From NCBI GenBank assembly GCA_012510305.1, contig JAAZIE010000034.1, positions 1-12,572 on the forward strand: a stretch of 12,572 bases of DNA, given 5' to 3'. The DNA is from Bacillota bacterium (GTDB taxonomy: Bacteria > Bacillota > Dethiobacteria > DTU022). Under the pieces are notes generated by a model. That model had not been told where the DNA came from. It made no database searches and was given only the letters and a program-made list of their open reading frames with translations. Numbering within the stretch: position 1 is the stretch's first letter; each line of letters opens with the position of its first letter. Positions 1 through 7,097 of the stretch are shown in pieces. The translations under genes and the position numbers were made by a program.

Positions 1-95
1 CCGGCCAGGCGCCGCACAGAACGAACACCCGGGGTTTTAAATGTAGGCTGCGACCAAAGGCGTGAGATCCTTCGGGCTGCGCCCTCAGGATGACA
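1..95. repeat. Dispersed repeat, left copy (about 95 bp)
   Basis: This stretch resembles 12188-12282 near the other end of the window. Both start CCGGCC, share ACAGAA and CCGGGGTTTT blocks at matching positions, and run into the same GAGATCCTTCGGGCTGCGCC arm. By eye they are roughly three-quarters identical, with the last 30 bases nearly identical. It has no coding potential and lies downstream of the reductase gene. Its function is unknown. Confidence 0.7.
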
Positions 96-173
96 GTACG
101 GGCGCCCTCAGGATGACCGAAAAGAGGCGCCCTCAGCCTCTCCTGCGTCACTGAGCAAAGCGAAAGGTCTCAC
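60..173. repeat. MITE-like repeat unit A with inverted arms
   Basis: The forward arm is 60-94 and begins GCGTGAGATCCTTCGGGC. It contains its own small dyad, with ATCCT/AGGAT and GGGC/GCCC pairing around TGC. A degenerate inverted arm lies at 147-173; its reverse complement begins GTGAGACCTTTCGCTTTGC and ends CTCAGTGAC. Between them is a further partial copy of the CCCTCAGGATGACCG tail at 103-119. The unit is non-coding and looks like a non-autonomous element with inverted ends. Related forward arms occur at 10567-10601, 12250-12282 and 12375-12409. The right arm here preserves intact the site that the IS110 element interrupts in unit B. Confidence 0.75.
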
Positions 174-231
174 CTATCCAAAGAAGGCTTTCAATTATCC
201 TCCCCGGTTATCTTTCTTTCCACCGAGCAGC

Positions 232-1569
232 CTACCCCTCATCCCACAGCGCCCTTGCCTTCGCCTCCCACTCCGGGAAATCCGCCGGGCTCTCCGGGAA
301 GCGCTCGTAATGCTTCTGCAGCGCCCCCGCCCTCTTCATCGCCGCCAGCAGCGCGGCGAACCCTTCCCGGGAAAGCTTGCCGCCAAGCCGGCCGCCGAGC
401 AGGGCCGCCGCCGTCTTAAGCAACCTCCCCGGTCCCATTTTAACTTCAAAATAACGGTTCATCTGCTCCAAGTCGTAGCTGGAAAAAACAACATCGCGGC
501 TGAACAGGTAGCTTACATCGTCGCGAGGCAGCTCCGCCGCCACCAGCAGCTGGGCCATGAGGCCGGCAAACTTGGCCCCCTGGTCCCGAAAATAGCGCAC
601 GTTCAGGGGCCAGAGCTGTTCGCGTGAAAGGTCCCCCTTTTGCAGGGCCCGGTCAGCCGTCTCCACGGCGATCCGGCAGGCGGTGAAGCCCGAGGTAACC
701 CCTTCGCCGGAGAAGGGTTTGGTCATGAAAGCGGCATCGCCCACGACCATGAAGGAATCGGCCACCAGTGAAAAAGGCGGCCTGCGGTAGGGGGTGCGGC
801 CCCAGGTCTTTTTCACCAGCCGGTGCTTCACCTCGGGGAAACGCTCCTTTAAAAACTGCTCCTGTACCTGTGAAGCGATCTCCAGTTTCTCCGGCTGGCC
901 GATACCGACAATGGCGCCGTCGCCGTAACCGGGGTTGATAAAAGCTTTATGGAAGGGGTAAAAGTTGAGCCCCCGGGGGAAATCTTCAGCGAGGTCGTCC
1001 CAGTACTGCAGGATGACATAGAGGAAATCCTGCGGATCGATGGGCTCAGTCTCCACGCCCAGCCCGGCGGGCAGGCTCACCCGGACCACCCCATCCACGC
1101 CGGAGGCATCGATTACCAGCGGCGCCTTGATGGTCAGCTCTTCGTCGCCGGAGCGTGCATAGATCCCCGCCGGCTGCCCTTTTTCCAAAACAAGCCCGGT
1201 AAATTCGGTCTCGAAAAGGATCTCCGCACCGGCACCGGCGGCGTACCCCTGCAGCCTTTGAATAAACAGGGGCATCTCCATAACATAGAAAGGGTAGCGG
1301 ACCATCTTCGCCTCCTCCCCGTCGGGGGGCCAGGCCCGGCCCTCGGGGTGATGCCCGATTAACTCATCTCCCTCAGGGAGGGGAATGTTGAACTGGGCAA
1401 AGCGAATCTCATCCACATGAAAGATCCCGATATGGCTGCCCGGTTCGCCGGACTTTTGCTTTTCCACGAGACAGGCCCGGTAGCCCTTCTCTCCCAGCCG
1501 CCAGCCCAGGTAAGCGCCGGCAGTGCCGGCCCCGACAATGACCGCATCGCATTTTAGTTCCCGGCTCAG
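232..1569 (-). CDS. FAD-dependent oxidoreductase, geranylgeranyl-reductase type, CTG start
   Basis: Predicted flavoprotein of 445 residues. The N-terminal Rossmann motif VIVGAGTAG (residues 10-18) binds the FAD dinucleotide. VIDASGVDGVVR (about 152-163) and VVGDAAFMTKPFSGEGVTSG (about 275-294) match the later FAD contacts of the geranylgeranyl reductase/PHBH-like family. Those enzymes reduce isoprenoid double bonds or hydroxylate aromatics; the actual substrate is not predictable. The first GTG in frame (1467) would delete the whole FAD-binding fold, and there is no ATG, GTG or TTG upstream of it in frame. Going back, the frame is open to a TAG, and the codon well placed behind AGGAGGAG is CTG at 1569, so I start there. 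It lies 57 nt after the kinase stop on the same strand and is probably cotranscribed with it. Confidence 0.85.
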   Translation of the reverse strand: MSRELKCDAVIVGAGTAGAYLGWRLGEKGYRACLVEKQKSGEPGSHIGIFHVDEIRFAQFNIPLPEGDELIGHHPEGRAWPPDGEEAKMVRYPFYVMEMPLFIQRLQGYAAGAGAEILFETEFTGLVLEKGQPAGIYARSGDEELTIKAPLVIDASGVDGVVRVSLPAGLGVETEPIDPQDFLYVILQYWDDLAEDFPRGLNFYPFHKAFINPGYGDGAIVGIGQPEKLEIASQVQEQFLKERFPEVKHRLVKKTWGRTPYRRPPFSLVADSFMVVGDAAFMTKPFSGEGVTSGFTACRIAVETADRALQKGDLSREQLWPLNVRYFRDQGAKFAGLMAQLLVAAELPRDDVSYLFSRDVVFSSYDLEQMNRYFEVKMGPGRLLKTAAALLGGRLGGKLSREGFAALLAAMKRAGALQKHYERFPESPADFPEWEAKARALWDEG

Positions 1570-1570
1570 A

Positions 1571-1687
1571 TTAATCTCCTCCTATAAAATATTTTAGGGT
1601 ATCCACCATTTGCGCTTCTTCAATATTACCACCGGCATCCCGGCTGTCCCTTTCCCCGGGCCGCCCGGTCCAGTCCTTTTTGTTCAA
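1571..1687 (-). CDS. Possible 38-residue ORF coupled to the reductase
   Basis: A frame open from TTG (1687) to TAA (1573-1571) would encode a charged 38-residue peptide ending EEAQMVDTLKYFIGGD. It overlaps the last codons of the kinase gene in another frame. Its TAA ends one base before the CTG start of the reductase, and its last codons contain the reductase ribosome binding site, an arrangement typical of translational coupling. No Shine-Dalgarno is visible for the TTG. An internal ATG would leave only 12 residues. I do not recognise the peptide, and it may be chance. Confidence 0.2.
   Translation of the reverse strand: MNKKDWTGRPGERDSRDAGGNIEEAQMVDTLKYFIGGD
1576..1583 (-). promoter_or_regulatory. 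Strong ribosome binding site for the CTG-started reductase
   Basis: On the minus strand AGGAGGAG ends six bases before CTG, giving about 8 nt from the AGGAGG core to the start codon, which is ideal spacing. An ATT codon is also in frame but sits only 3 bases before CTG, against the Shine-Dalgarno. This site decides the start call for the reductase. Confidence 0.7.
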
Positions 1688-2363
1688 GCAGCCGCGCTTG
1701 TCTTAGCAGGTACCGCCGCTGTCCCGGGCGGTACCGCGAAGCTTCCCTCAGCGCCCGGGCGATCTGCCCGGTTACGGTGAGTTCCAGGTCATCCCGTTCG
1801 GTGATCCGGCCGTAGCAGCTGATCAGCCGGCGGCACAGGGCAAATTTTTGTTTGGTGAACATGGGGTCCGTGTTCAGGATGGAGGCGCAGATCCGGCCGA
1901 TATCACGGGCGGGATCGCCTCTTTCGGCCTCCTCTAAGTCGATACCGTAAAGCTCGCCGGCGGGGTGGATCAAAAAATTTCTCAAGTTAGAGTCACCCCG
2001 GAGCAGGGTTGTCCCGCCGGGCTCTTCAAAGAGCTGATGAAAAGAGCCGAACCACTGCGCCAGCTGATCGGCGTACTCTGGGAGGCAGTGCCGGTTTAAA
2101 AGATCGCAAAGGTTTTCCCCGGGAATATACTCCATCAGCAGCGCCCTGCCCTCGGCAAAAGCAAGTGGTTGCGGCACGGCGGTCCTTTTCCGGTGAGCTT
2201 TCCGCAGCACGCGGTATTCTACGCCGGAGCACAGGTGGTGCGGCGCCCGGTAAAGTTTCAGCACATAGCGGCCCTCTTCGCTTTCCACCAGGTAGATCCG
2301 GTTTTTCCTGCTCTTGAACCGGTGCAGCAGCCTGAGCTTGCGTCCGAAAAGATGTACGATCAT
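1626..2363 (-). CDS. Small APH/RIO-like kinase
   Basis: A 245-residue protein with the skeleton of the aminoglycoside phosphotransferase / RIO / lipopolysaccharide-kinase superfamily. VLKLYR carries the ATP-anchoring Lys (K36), with a likely partner Glu at E49. MEYIPGENL (78-86) is the hinge. The catalytic loop RGDSNLRN supplies D124 and N129, and GIDLEEAERGDPARDI supplies the metal-binding D142. The usual His of the HGD catalytic loop is Arg. The substrate may be a small molecule, a lipid or a protein and cannot be chosen from sequence. I prefer ATG at 2363, which has AAGGGG about 8 nt upstream, over a TTG ten codons earlier. It lies about 200 nt after the SNF2 gene and 57 nt before the reductase, all on the same strand. 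Confidence 0.7.
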   Translation of the reverse strand: MIVHLFGRKLRLLHRFKSRKNRIYLVESEEGRYVLKLYRAPHHLCSGVEYRVLRKAHRKRTAVPQPLAFAEGRALLMEYIPGENLCDLLNRHCLPEYADQLAQWFGSFHQLFEEPGGTTLLRGDSNLRNFLIHPAGELYGIDLEEAERGDPARDIGRICASILNTDPMFTKQKFALCRRLISCYGRITERDDLELTVTGQIARALREASRYRPGQRRYLLRQARLLEQKGLDRAARGKGQPGCRW

Positions 2364-2561
2364 GAATATTACCCCTTGCCCCTGTTTTGGCAAACCATTA
2401 ATTGTCCCGGCAATTCAAGCATATAACAATTGCCCGGTCGAAGCCAGATTGTTTTTCTTATTTCAACTGGAATTGGGTTGAGCGGTCAACAAGAGGGCAG
2501 AGCCGAAGCGGCCGGGGAGCCGGCACCGCCATGGCGGTGAATAATAGTGGCGGCCTCTCTT
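2364..2561. other. Intergenic region with a perfect 16-bp palindrome
   Basis: This gap lies downstream of the SNF2 gene and upstream of the kinase. It holds a perfect palindrome, CACCGCCATGGCGGTG, at 2524-2539, preceded by a short GC-rich hairpin GCCGAAGCGGC. Neither is followed by a U-tract on the minus strand, so a classical terminator for the helicase gene is not supported. Only a poor promoter match (TTGTTA, 17 nt, GACAAT on the minus strand) is visible for the kinase. I see no gene here. Confidence 0.4.
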
Positions 2562-5500
2562 TTAAATCTCTAAAATTTCGCGGATGTCTGCTTCGCTCAT
2601 CGCCGAGAGGAAGGTCTCGCCGGGACGGATCACCCGGCTGACCAGCTCTTTCTTCTTCTGCTGCAGCTCAAAGATCTTCTCTTCAATGGTTCCCCGGGCC
2701 AGGAGCCGGAACACCTGGACCACCTTTTTCTGGCCGATGCGGTGCGCCCGATCGGCGGCCTGCTCTTCCACGGCGGGGTTCCACCAGAGGTCGTACTGGA
2801 TGACCATATCGGCGCCGGTGAGGTTGAGCCCGGTGCCGCCGGCTTTAAGCGAGATCAGGAAGATCTCTCTTTCACCACCGTTGAAAGCATCGACCATCTC
2901 AAGGCGTGCGCCTGTTTTGGTGGATCCGTCGAGGTAGAAGTAGCGGTAGCTTTCCTGGTCGAGCAAGGTCTTGATCAGCTGCAGCATCCCGGTGAACTGT
3001 GAAAAGAGAAGGATGCGGTGGCCGCCGTCGACGGCTTCGCGGAGCAGCTCCTGGAGCTGCAGCAGCTTGGCGCTATCGCCGCGGTAGTTCTCCACGAAGA
3101 GCGCGGGGTGGCAGCAGATCTGGCGCAGCCGCATCAGGCCGGCCAGGATCTGGATGCGGCTGCGGTTGAAGCTGTGCTCCTGCAGGGAACTCCGGGTCTC
3201 GCTGCGCAACCGCTCCAGGTAGGCCCGGTAGAGCTTTTTCTGCTCCGGGGTCAGGTCGGAGAGGTAGCGGTGCTCGATCTTCGGCGGCAGCTCGGTGAGG
3301 ACCTCATTTTTGAGCCGGCGCAGGATAAAGGGGCGCACCTTTGCCGCCAGGGGTAGCTGTTCTTGGCCCTCCCCGGGATCAGTGCCGCCGTAGCGCTGCA
3401 AGAACGCTTTCTGCGACTGCAGGTAGCCCGGCATGATGAACTGGAAGATGGACCAGAGCTCAATGAGCGAATTCTCGATGGGCGTGCCGGTGAGGGCGAA
3501 GCGCCGGGGAGCCCTGATCCGGCGGGTGCACTGCGCCGTCAGCGAGCCGGGGTTCTTCACATACTGGGCTTCGTCGAGAAAACAGGTGCCAAAATCCATC
3601 TTGGTGTAGGCGGCGATATCGCGGCGCAGCAGGGGGTAAGAGGTGATCACCACGTCGCTGTCTCCGCTGCCGGCGAGCAGTTTGCGCCGCTCCTGCTTTG
3701 TTCCCGCGATGACCAGCGCCTTCAGCTGCGGGGCAAACTTATCGATCTCCGCCTCCCAGTTGTAGATCAGCGAGGCCGGGGCGATCACCAGGGCCGTGTG
3801 GCCGTCGTTCTCATCCTTTTCGGAGAGGATAAAAGCGATCGCCTGCAGTGTCTTGCCCAGCCCCATATCGTCGGCCAGGATGCCGCCGAAGGCGTAGCGG
3901 GCCAGCGATTTTAACCACTTGAAGCCGGTTACCTGGTAATCCCGCAGCACTCCCCGCAGGGAGGGCGGCAGGGGATAGTGCTCATCAGCGGGGCGGCGGA
4001 GGGCCTGCACCAGCGCGGCCAGCTCTGCGCTCTCTTTCACCGGGGCGGTTTTGAACTGGCGGATCAGCTCATCGAAGTGAAGCGCCTGGTATTTCGGGAG
4101 CTTAACTGTGGGTTCTTTAAGATCTGTGGGCTGCAGCTCCAGCGCTTCGGCCAGGCGGCTGAACTGCCGGAGGCCCTCCCCTTCCAGCGGCATGATGGAG
4201 CCGTCGCGCAGGCGGTGGTAGCGGCGCTTGATCCGGAGCGACTCCCAGACCGCGGAGAGTTCCCCGGGGTCGACCCCCTCCAGCTGCAGGTCGAGCTCCA
4301 GCAGGTCGAGTTTCCAGTCAATGCCGGCGTGTCCGGTAAAGCGGGGCGCCTTCCGGTGGGCCTGCTTGAAGCGTTCGCTGTAAAAGACGGCGGCGTGCTG
4401 CAGCAGCGCGGGGACGATCTCCGAGATGAAGTCCCAGATGCGCTCCTCATCTTCCAGGCGCATGGCCGTCCCCCGGACAGTGAATTCGGCCTCTTCAAAG
4501 AAGCGCATCACTCCATGTTCGGCGGCGCTGTCGCGAAGCAGGATCAGCTGATCCCCTGTGTCGTGCGGTGTGGCGCTGAAAGGGTTGATCGTGATCTCTC
4601 CATAGACGAACTCCAGGCGGGCGCTGACGGTGTCCTCCTCGTAGTCCAGGTAAACCCTGGCTTCCAGGGGCGGACGGTAGAGGCGCTCCTGTAGCGCGGG
4701 GTCCAGCTCCACGGCAGCTGCCTTCTTGAGCACCGGGTAAAGATCGGCGAAAAAACGCTGCTCCTGGGATCCGCTGATGGGCAGGGGCGTGCCGGGTTCT
4801 TCGCTCATCGCTTGCAGAAGCGGGATCAGGTCGGCCTGCGCCGTGTCAGCCAGGCAGTAGATCCGGTTGCTGTGTAGAACGATATCGCCTTCATCGGTGA
4901 GCAGCTCCATCTCCCCGCTTTTAGACAGCGCCAGGGTTGATTTTTTCCGGTCCCCACTGACCGAGAAGAGCAGGGGCAGCGCTGTCTCTGCTACTTTAAT
5001 ATCCGAGAAAATCCGGGAACCGAGCTGCAGCCTGAAGGGCAGCTCTTTTAAACTTGCCAGAAGCCGCCGGAAAAGGCCCGCGGAGAGCTGAACCTCTTTA
5101 CCCTTGAGCAGATCCGGGCCGCCGTAGTAATCGGGATGGGTTTCGATTTCGTGGATTTGGACCAGGAAATCGAGCAGCCCGCGGCTGCCGGGTGAAAAAT
5201 AGTGGCGGCCGGGGTCGTAAGCAAACTGCTTGCCGAAATGGAGAGGGCGGCGCTGCGTGATGGCGGCGACAACGCTGTTGATATCGCGGACGACATATTT
5301 TCGGGCGCCGCTTTCGCCGATCTTTAAAGCCAGGTGGTAGGTAAAACGCTCGCGGTAGTAGCGGCGGCGGTCGATTCTTAAGTGCAGCTCCAGCGCCGCC
5401 TCCTTACCGCCGCTCTCACCGGTGGCCAGGCCGGTGTAGCGCTGCAGCAGCTCGTCAACACGCGAGGTCTCGTCCTGCTCTGCGGGCGCTGCCGGCTGTT

Positions 5501-5777
5501 CCCGGGAAAGGGCCAGCATCACCGCGACAACGTGCTTGCAGAAACCCTCATAGGCGGCATGGGCGGGGCAGCTGCAGTAATAGCGCAGGGAGCGTCCCTG
5601 GCTGGTGATGGTCACGTCATATTTTCTGGTACCCTCTACCTGGGCGGTAACATGCCCGGGTTCTCCGGTGTACTGCAGGTTCATCACTGCGCCGTGGCGG
5701 TAATAGCGCCGGCCCCGCAAGTAGACGTTGTAGTTGGCGCATTGACGGATAATCTCCTGTGGTGAAAGCTGGATGAT
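2562..5777 (-). CDS. SWIM zinc-finger SNF2-family DNA translocase/helicase
   Basis: Predicted 1071-residue ATPase of the bacterial SNF2 type, which moves along double-stranded DNA to remodel protein-DNA complexes. The N-terminus has a SWIM zinc-binding motif CSCPAHAAYEGFCKH (about 68-82). A long middle region follows, corresponding in place to the SNF2-associated domain of these proteins. The motor shows DDMGLGKT (Walker A, about 636-643), LDEAQ (Walker B, about 734-738), LTGTPIEN (about 762-769), LLFSQFTGML, GGTGLNLTGAD and QAADRAHRIGQ (motif VI, about 1006-1016). The frame stays open to 6311, but that extension is antisense to the methyltransferase gene. No ATG, GTG or TTG occurs in frame between the promoter and the SWIM region, so I place the start at ATC 5777 from family alignment. 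The end is certain; the start is not. Confidence 0.88.
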   Translation of the reverse strand: MIQLSPQEIIRQCANYNVYLRGRRYYRHGAVMNLQYTGEPGHVTAQVEGTRKYDVTITSQGRSLRYYCSCPAHAAYEGFCKHVVAVMLALSREQPAAPAEQDETSRVDELLQRYTGLATGESGGKEAALELHLRIDRRRYYRERFTYHLALKIGESGARKYVVRDINSVVAAITQRRPLHFGKQFAYDPGRHYFSPGSRGLLDFLVQIHEIETHPDYYGGPDLLKGKEVQLSAGLFRRLLASLKELPFRLQLGSRIFSDIKVAETALPLLFSVSGDRKKSTLALSKSGEMELLTDEGDIVLHSNRIYCLADTAQADLIPLLQAMSEEPGTPLPISGSQEQRFFADLYPVLKKAAAVELDPALQERLYRPPLEARVYLDYEEDTVSARLEFVYGEITINPFSATPHDTGDQLILLRDSAAEHGVMRFFEEAEFTVRGTAMRLEDEERIWDFISEIVPALLQHAAVFYSERFKQAHRKAPRFTGHAGIDWKLDLLELDLQLEGVDPGELSAVWESLRIKRRYHRLRDGSIMPLEGEGLRQFSRLAEALELQPTDLKEPTVKLPKYQALHFDELIRQFKTAPVKESAELAALVQALRRPADEHYPLPPSLRGVLRDYQVTGFKWLKSLARYAFGGILADDMGLGKTLQAIAFILSEKDENDGHTALVIAPASLIYNWEAEIDKFAPQLKALVIAGTKQERRKLLAGSGDSDVVITSYPLLRRDIAAYTKMDFGTCFLDEAQYVKNPGSLTAQCTRRIRAPRRFALTGTPIENSLIELWSIFQFIMPGYLQSQKAFLQRYGGTDPGEGQEQLPLAAKVRPFILRRLKNEVLTELPPKIEHRYLSDLTPEQKKLYRAYLERLRSETRSSLQEHSFNRSRIQILAGLMRLRQICCHPALFVENYRGDSAKLLQLQELLREAVDGGHRILLFSQFTGMLQLIKTLLDQESYRYFYLDGSTKTGARLEMVDAFNGGEREIFLISLKAGGTGLNLTGADMVIQYDLWWNPAVEEQAADRAHRIGQKKVVQVFRLLARGTIEEKIFELQQKKKELVSRVIRPGETFLSAMSEADIREILEI

Positions 5778-5807
5778 AGTGCTCGCCCCCCGATCTTTTA
5801 TCTTATC

Positions 5808-5836
5808 ACAATAAGCGGCCGAAAGATTGCGCTCAA
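5808..5836 (-). promoter_or_regulatory. Predicted sigma-70-type promoter for the SNF2 gene
   Basis: On the minus strand TTGAGC (5836-5831) and TATTGT (5813-5808) are separated by exactly 17 bases. Transcription would begin near 5801, about 24 nt before the proposed start at 5777. This argues against the long N-terminal extension, which would need a promoter beyond 6311. Confidence 0.45.
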
Positions 5837-5856
5837 AAAAGCGCTCTCTGCGGCCG
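5815..5856. promoter_or_regulatory. Dyad in the divergent SNF2/methyltransferase region
   Basis: Nested inverted repeats lie here: GCGCT (5829-5833) with AGCGC (5840-5844) around six bases, inside an outer pair GGCCG (5817-5821) with CGGCC (5851-5855). GCGGCC also recurs directly at both edges. The dyad overlaps the predicted -35 of the SNF2 promoter and lies in the only space available for a methyltransferase promoter, so an operator is plausible. The inner arms are only 5 bp. Confidence 0.35.
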
Positions 5857-5978
5857 GGGGCTCCATGCGTTAAAGGAGATGGGAAAGAATTTAACGAATA
5901 AAGGGATATCGGTCCAGCTGCGCCGCCGGGCGCTGAGAACCGGCGGAAGGCAGCGGGGAGAAAAAGGACGGGAACAGT

Positions 5979-7055
5979 TTGCAGACCACCCACCGCATCC
6001 TCTACCGCGACGCGCGGACAATGGACGCTTTGCCCGACGAGAGCATCGACCTGGTCGTTACCTCGCCGCCCTACCCCATGATCGAGATGTGGGATCAAAT
6101 ATTTACGGAGATGGAGCCCACCATCGGCGGCGCCCTGGAAGAAGGGCGGGGGCAAGAGGCTTTTCAAGCGATGCACCGGGTGCTCGACGAGGTGTGGTTG
6201 GAGCTTTACAGGGTGATGAAACCGGGGGCGATCTGCTGCATCAATATTGGCGACGCTGTTCGGACGATCAAGCAGCGTTTTCAGCTCTTTTCGAACCGCT
6301 CGCGCATTCAAAGCAAGTTTACCGAGATCGGTTTTACCCTGCTGCCGGTGATCATCTGGCGCAAGCAGACCAATGCGCCGAACAAGTTCATGGGCTCAGG
6401 GATGCTCCCCGCCGGGGCTTACGTGACCCTGGAACATGAATATATCTTGCTCTTTCGTAAAGGCGGCAAGCGGACCTTCCCCTCGCCGGAGCAAAAGCGA
6501 AGGAGAAGAGAAAGCGGCTATTTCTGGGAAGAGCGGAACCGCTGGTTTTCCGATCTCTGGGACTTTAAGGGGGCCGGCCAGGAGCTGGGCGGGGTGAATT
6601 TAAGAAAGCGGAGCGCGGCCTACCCCTTTCTGCTGCCCTTTCGCCTGATCAACATGTACTCCGTGGCCGGCGATACGGTGCTCGATCCTTTTCTGGGCAC
6701 CGCCACAACCACGCTGGCGGCGGCGGCCTGCGGCAGAAACAGCGCCGGCTGCGAGATCGATCCCGCCTTTGGCGAGCATATCAAGCAGCGGCTGCTGCAG
6801 GAAGGCAAAGAGGCGGGCTCTTATAACCGGCAAAGGTTAAGCGATCACTTAAAGTTTGTCCGCCGCTACACTGAGGAGAAAGGGCCTCTTAAATATATCA
6901 ACCGCCACTACGGTTTCCCGGTGATGACGCGGCAGGAACGAGAGCTGAAGCTGCCCCTGGTCAAATCCCTGGAAGAGACAGGGGACGGCCGGTTCAGAGC
7001 CGCCTACATGCAACAACAGGGACGGTCCTGTTTGTTGCATGAGTTCTCCCGATAG
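5979..7055 (+). CDS. Beta-class site-specific DNA methyltransferase (N4-cytosine/N6-adenine)
   Basis: A 358-residue protein of the N6_N4_Mtase family, which methylates an exocyclic amino group using S-adenosylmethionine. The catalytic motif TSPPY (28-32) comes first and the SAM-binding motif VLDPFLGTATT (234-244) follows, in the order of the beta class. TSPPY is more usual for N4-cytosine enzymes, but base specificity is not certain. The SAM loop has Ala where many relatives have the third Gly (GTATT rather than GSGTT). The start is TTG at 5979 with AAGGA about 10 nt upstream. No restriction endonuclease or specificity gene is adjacent, so it looks solitary. The last 15 codons, from ATG at 7008, run through a palindromic repeat that also occurs after the sulfatase gene, so the native C-terminus may have been replaced. 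Confidence 0.85.
   Translation: MQTTHRILYRDARTMDALPDESIDLVVTSPPYPMIEMWDQIFTEMEPTIGGALEEGRGQEAFQAMHRVLDEVWLELYRVMKPGAICCINIGDAVRTIKQRFQLFSNRSRIQSKFTEIGFTLLPVIIWRKQTNAPNKFMGSGMLPAGAYVTLEHEYILLFRKGGKRTFPSPEQKRRRRESGYFWEERNRWFSDLWDFKGAGQELGGVNLRKRSAAYPFLLPFRLINMYSVAGDTVLDPFLGTATTTLAAAACGRNSAGCEIDPAFGEHIKQRLLQEGKEAGSYNRQRLSDHLKFVRRYTEEKGPLKYINRHYGFPVMTRQERELKLPLVKSLEETGDGRFRAAYMQQQGRSCLLHEFSR
7007..7041. repeat. REP-like palindrome, copy 1
   Basis: A 31-bp core (7009-7039) starts TGCAACAACAGGGACGG and ends TCCTGTTTGTTGCA. It forms a near-perfect hairpin, and flanking bases extend the pairing to CATGCA/TGCATG. It lies inside the 3' end of the methyltransferase reading frame and 56 bp before the sulfatase start. 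Copy 2 at 8717-8747 has the identical 31-bp core. Confidence 0.85.
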
Positions 7056-7097
7056 GGTTTATTTTGTTTCCAGTAAAGCTTGGAGGGAAGGAGAGCG

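Noticed and set aside
2394..2480. Promoter for the kinase gene
   Set aside because: Only weak -35/-10 matches were found (TTGTTA-17-GACAAT), not enough to list as a feature.
2524..2539. 16-bp palindrome as the SNF2 terminator
   Set aside because: There is no run of U after it on the minus strand, so it is noted only as a palindrome.
3978..4694. Long plus-strand frames antisense to the SNF2 gene, for example 238 codons here
   Set aside because: These are shadow frames produced by GC-rich codon usage of the opposite strand; no ribosome binding sites or motifs.
5778..6311. N-terminal extension of the SNF2 reading frame to an ATG at 6311
   Set aside because: It is antisense to the conserved TSPPY half of the methyltransferase, has no family similarity, and lies upstream of the predicted promoter.
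5879..6439. 186-codon plus-strand frame starting at ATG 5879
   Set aside because: It overlaps the methyltransferase in another frame, its Shine-Dalgarno abuts the ATG, and the product is Arg-rich with no recognisable domain.
2562..7055. A DISARM or other known multi-gene defence system around the SNF2 and methyltransferase genes
   Set aside because: None of the DUF1998, phospholipase D or second helicase partners is present, and the neighbours are a kinase, a reductase and a sulfatase.
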